This document shows, one piece after another, positions 62,640-64,000 of a DNA stretch of 64,000 bases; position 1 is the stretch's first letter, and every line of letters starts with the position of its first letter. A model generated the notes under the pieces. That model made no database searches and was not told the origin of the DNA. It worked only from the letters and a program-made list of their open reading frames with translations. A program made the position numbers and the translations under genes. The stretch is from NCBI GenBank assembly GCA_050084515.1, contig CM114273.1, positions 43,400,001-43,464,000 of the forward strand. The letters run 5' to 3'. The stretch is from Blasia pusilla. Lineage: Eukaryota; Marchantiophyta; Marchantiopsida; Blasiales.

Positions 62640-64000
62640 TCTTCATGATCATGATCTCCAAATTAATATGACAATCAAAGAGGATGCACAATAATAGATT
62701 GTAGGGCACCATCCAATGATTATCCAATGAATATGCATGATTCTTATCGCCCTCTATAATTATCCAATGTACAAAAAAATAGTAATAATTAATGAATACA
62801 TCGTCTTATATGCCGCAAAAGAAACAAAGACAAGCAAAGCACATAGTGTGATAAGTATTTGTGATAGATTGGATAACCATCTTTTATCTATCTAGTGTTT
62901 GCAACAAAAGCTTTAGGGTAGTCTTTCGTATATTTTTTTTCTTCTTATCCATACATGATGCAGTTGGATTTACTGGCCCACATGGACCATAAATCATGAA
63001 ATTAGACATAGTAGAATAAATCCTTGGATGAGTAGCTTGATTAGGGATTTTTTCTAAAATTTTATGGTCGTAAAGTGAAGTGATGCGCGGTCTATCCTCA
63101 CGAGTCATGATCTAAAATAATAAGAATATTCACATGCCAATGGTACAGTAGATCCCTCTTTTGGAATTGTATGACATAAATTCATCCTACAACTCAACCC
63201 AATATGTGCTTCTCGACGATAAGTCGTAGCAACTCCATCTTCTTCTTGTAAAAAACTTGCACTACCAAATCTGGTCAATGTGCAACTAATTGATGGGTAA
63301 TAAGGCTGATGTGATCTCTTCCAACTTTGAATTGCATGTCATAATGAAAAAGCTCTCAGACTTCCCCAAGACCATGACAATTGTCATTGAATTTTGATCT
63401 AATTGTTGCATATGACGTTGATCTTTGGTAAAAGAAGAGGGTAATATAAGATGTCTCTCAAACCTTGTGCTATCCAAATCATGTTTATACATTGATATGT
63501 TTTGATTTAGGCGTACCTATGATAATTATTGCATCTCTACAGTGGCATAGAGGTCAACCATATATTCTTAAGTAAGTTAACCAAACCATACCAAACAATT
63601 ATTATCTTCGGCACTCTCTTGCGTTTGTAATTAAAAAACGTGCAAATTGTAAGGTTTTAACACTCTTTGTCCTTATCTCTTCAATAATATCACCATCAAG
63701 TTTGTTCTCATCCATACAATCATTCAAGATCTCCATGTCTCTTGCCTCCCTAGAACTTGGTGGAAATATAGTGTTTAGGATGTTTCAAGGATTTCCAAAG
63801 GATAATCTAGGGTACCAATCTACTTTTGTATATAAGGGATGAATTTAATGGTAGATCCTACCTTGAATCCTACTGTGTCCAATTCTACCAAATTTCTCAT
63901 CCACATGCACTCCAATAGATGCTAATTGAAGTACAAAATTATAAGCGTGAGCATAAATAAGAAAATGGGGGCTTGTAGGACCAACACCAAAAATCAAAAG
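62640..64000 (-). pseudogene. Helitron N-terminal and Rep coding, minus strand
   Basis: From right to left the minus strand reads YNFVLQLASIGVHVDEKFG and RIQGRIYH (near 63900), HLILPSSFTKDQRHMQQLDQ and MTIVMVLGKSESFFIMTCNS (63290-63460), KILEKIPNQATHPRIYSTMS with FMIYGPCGPVNPTASCMDKK (about 62940-63040), and NHWMVPYNLLLCILFDCHIN (about 62670-62730). These are consecutive blocks of Helitron Rep proteins (ILPSSF, MTCNPxW, HGPCG...C, VVPYNP). Stops and frameshifts are frequent. It runs off the window end and faces the plus-strand helicase fragment. Confidence 0.8.

Overview
The window is nuclear DNA of a land plant. The evidence is a class III (secretory) plant peroxidase with three introns at the classical positions, surrounded by AT-rich, repeat-laden sequence dominated by degraded transposable elements. 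I cannot name the species. The long introns and the particular elements present (Ty3/gypsy with extra domains, an R2-type non-LTR element, many Helitron fragments) fit a non-angiosperm plant such as a bryophyte, lycophyte, fern or gymnosperm better than a compact angiosperm genome, but this is inference. The only clear host gene is the peroxidase (1-7093, + strand), whose first exon is cut by the window edge. Its introns are built from decayed tandem repeats: CT tracts in intron 1, copies of the exon-2 end and 5' splice site in intron 2, and a 45-bp minisatellite abutting exon 4.

The most notable content is a family of Ty3/gypsy-like retroelements present as three copies. Element 1 (15205-21943, - strand) carries gag, protease, a C5-cytosine DNA methyltransferase (DNMT) and part of RT. 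Element 2 (22791-33138, + strand) has both ends and runs gag - protease - DNMT - RT/RNase H - integrase - PHD finger. Element 3 (52104-56075, - strand) is a diverged subfamily with RT/RNase H, integrase and a complete PHD motif; the region where a DNMT would lie is not in it. Elements 1 and 2 stand head to head, 847 bp apart, in a decayed Helitron. The combination of a DNA-methylation writer and a chromatin-reader-type finger in one retroelement polyprotein is the leading candidate for an undescribed system.

The termini are also unusual. Element 2 is not LTR-internal-LTR but A1 - internal - B1 - A2 - B2. A is about 513 bp and B about 110-127 bp. A1 stands alone at the left end, and the right end carries B1, a 2-nt spacer, A2 and B2. 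Element 3 repeats the right-end plan with different sequence, and element 1 repeats the left-end plan. This split-direct-repeat layout is known from PAT/Ngaro-type elements that use a tyrosine recombinase, yet these copies encode a DDE-type integrase and have TGTC...GACA outer ends and a short target duplication.

The remainder, from left to right: 7.1-15.2 kb is mostly non-coding with a diverged A-type terminal repeat (9.64 kb) and a scrap of R2-type element (11.7 kb). 35.4-38.6 kb is an R2-type non-LTR retrotransposon with an N-terminal zinc finger, a deleted RT core, a CCHC motif and a restriction-like endonuclease. 38.6-44.2 kb holds minor tandem repeats and one unrecognised lysine-rich ORF. 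44.2-45.7 kb is the 3' end of a Ty1/copia element lying in a Helitron helicase. 45.7-49.6 kb is that Helitron. 56.1-60.9 kb is AT-rich without genes. 60.9-64.0 kb contains two Helitron pieces in opposite orientation, one split by a solo copia LTR with a perfect 5-bp target duplication. All positions and similarities were read by eye; no database search or alignment was run.
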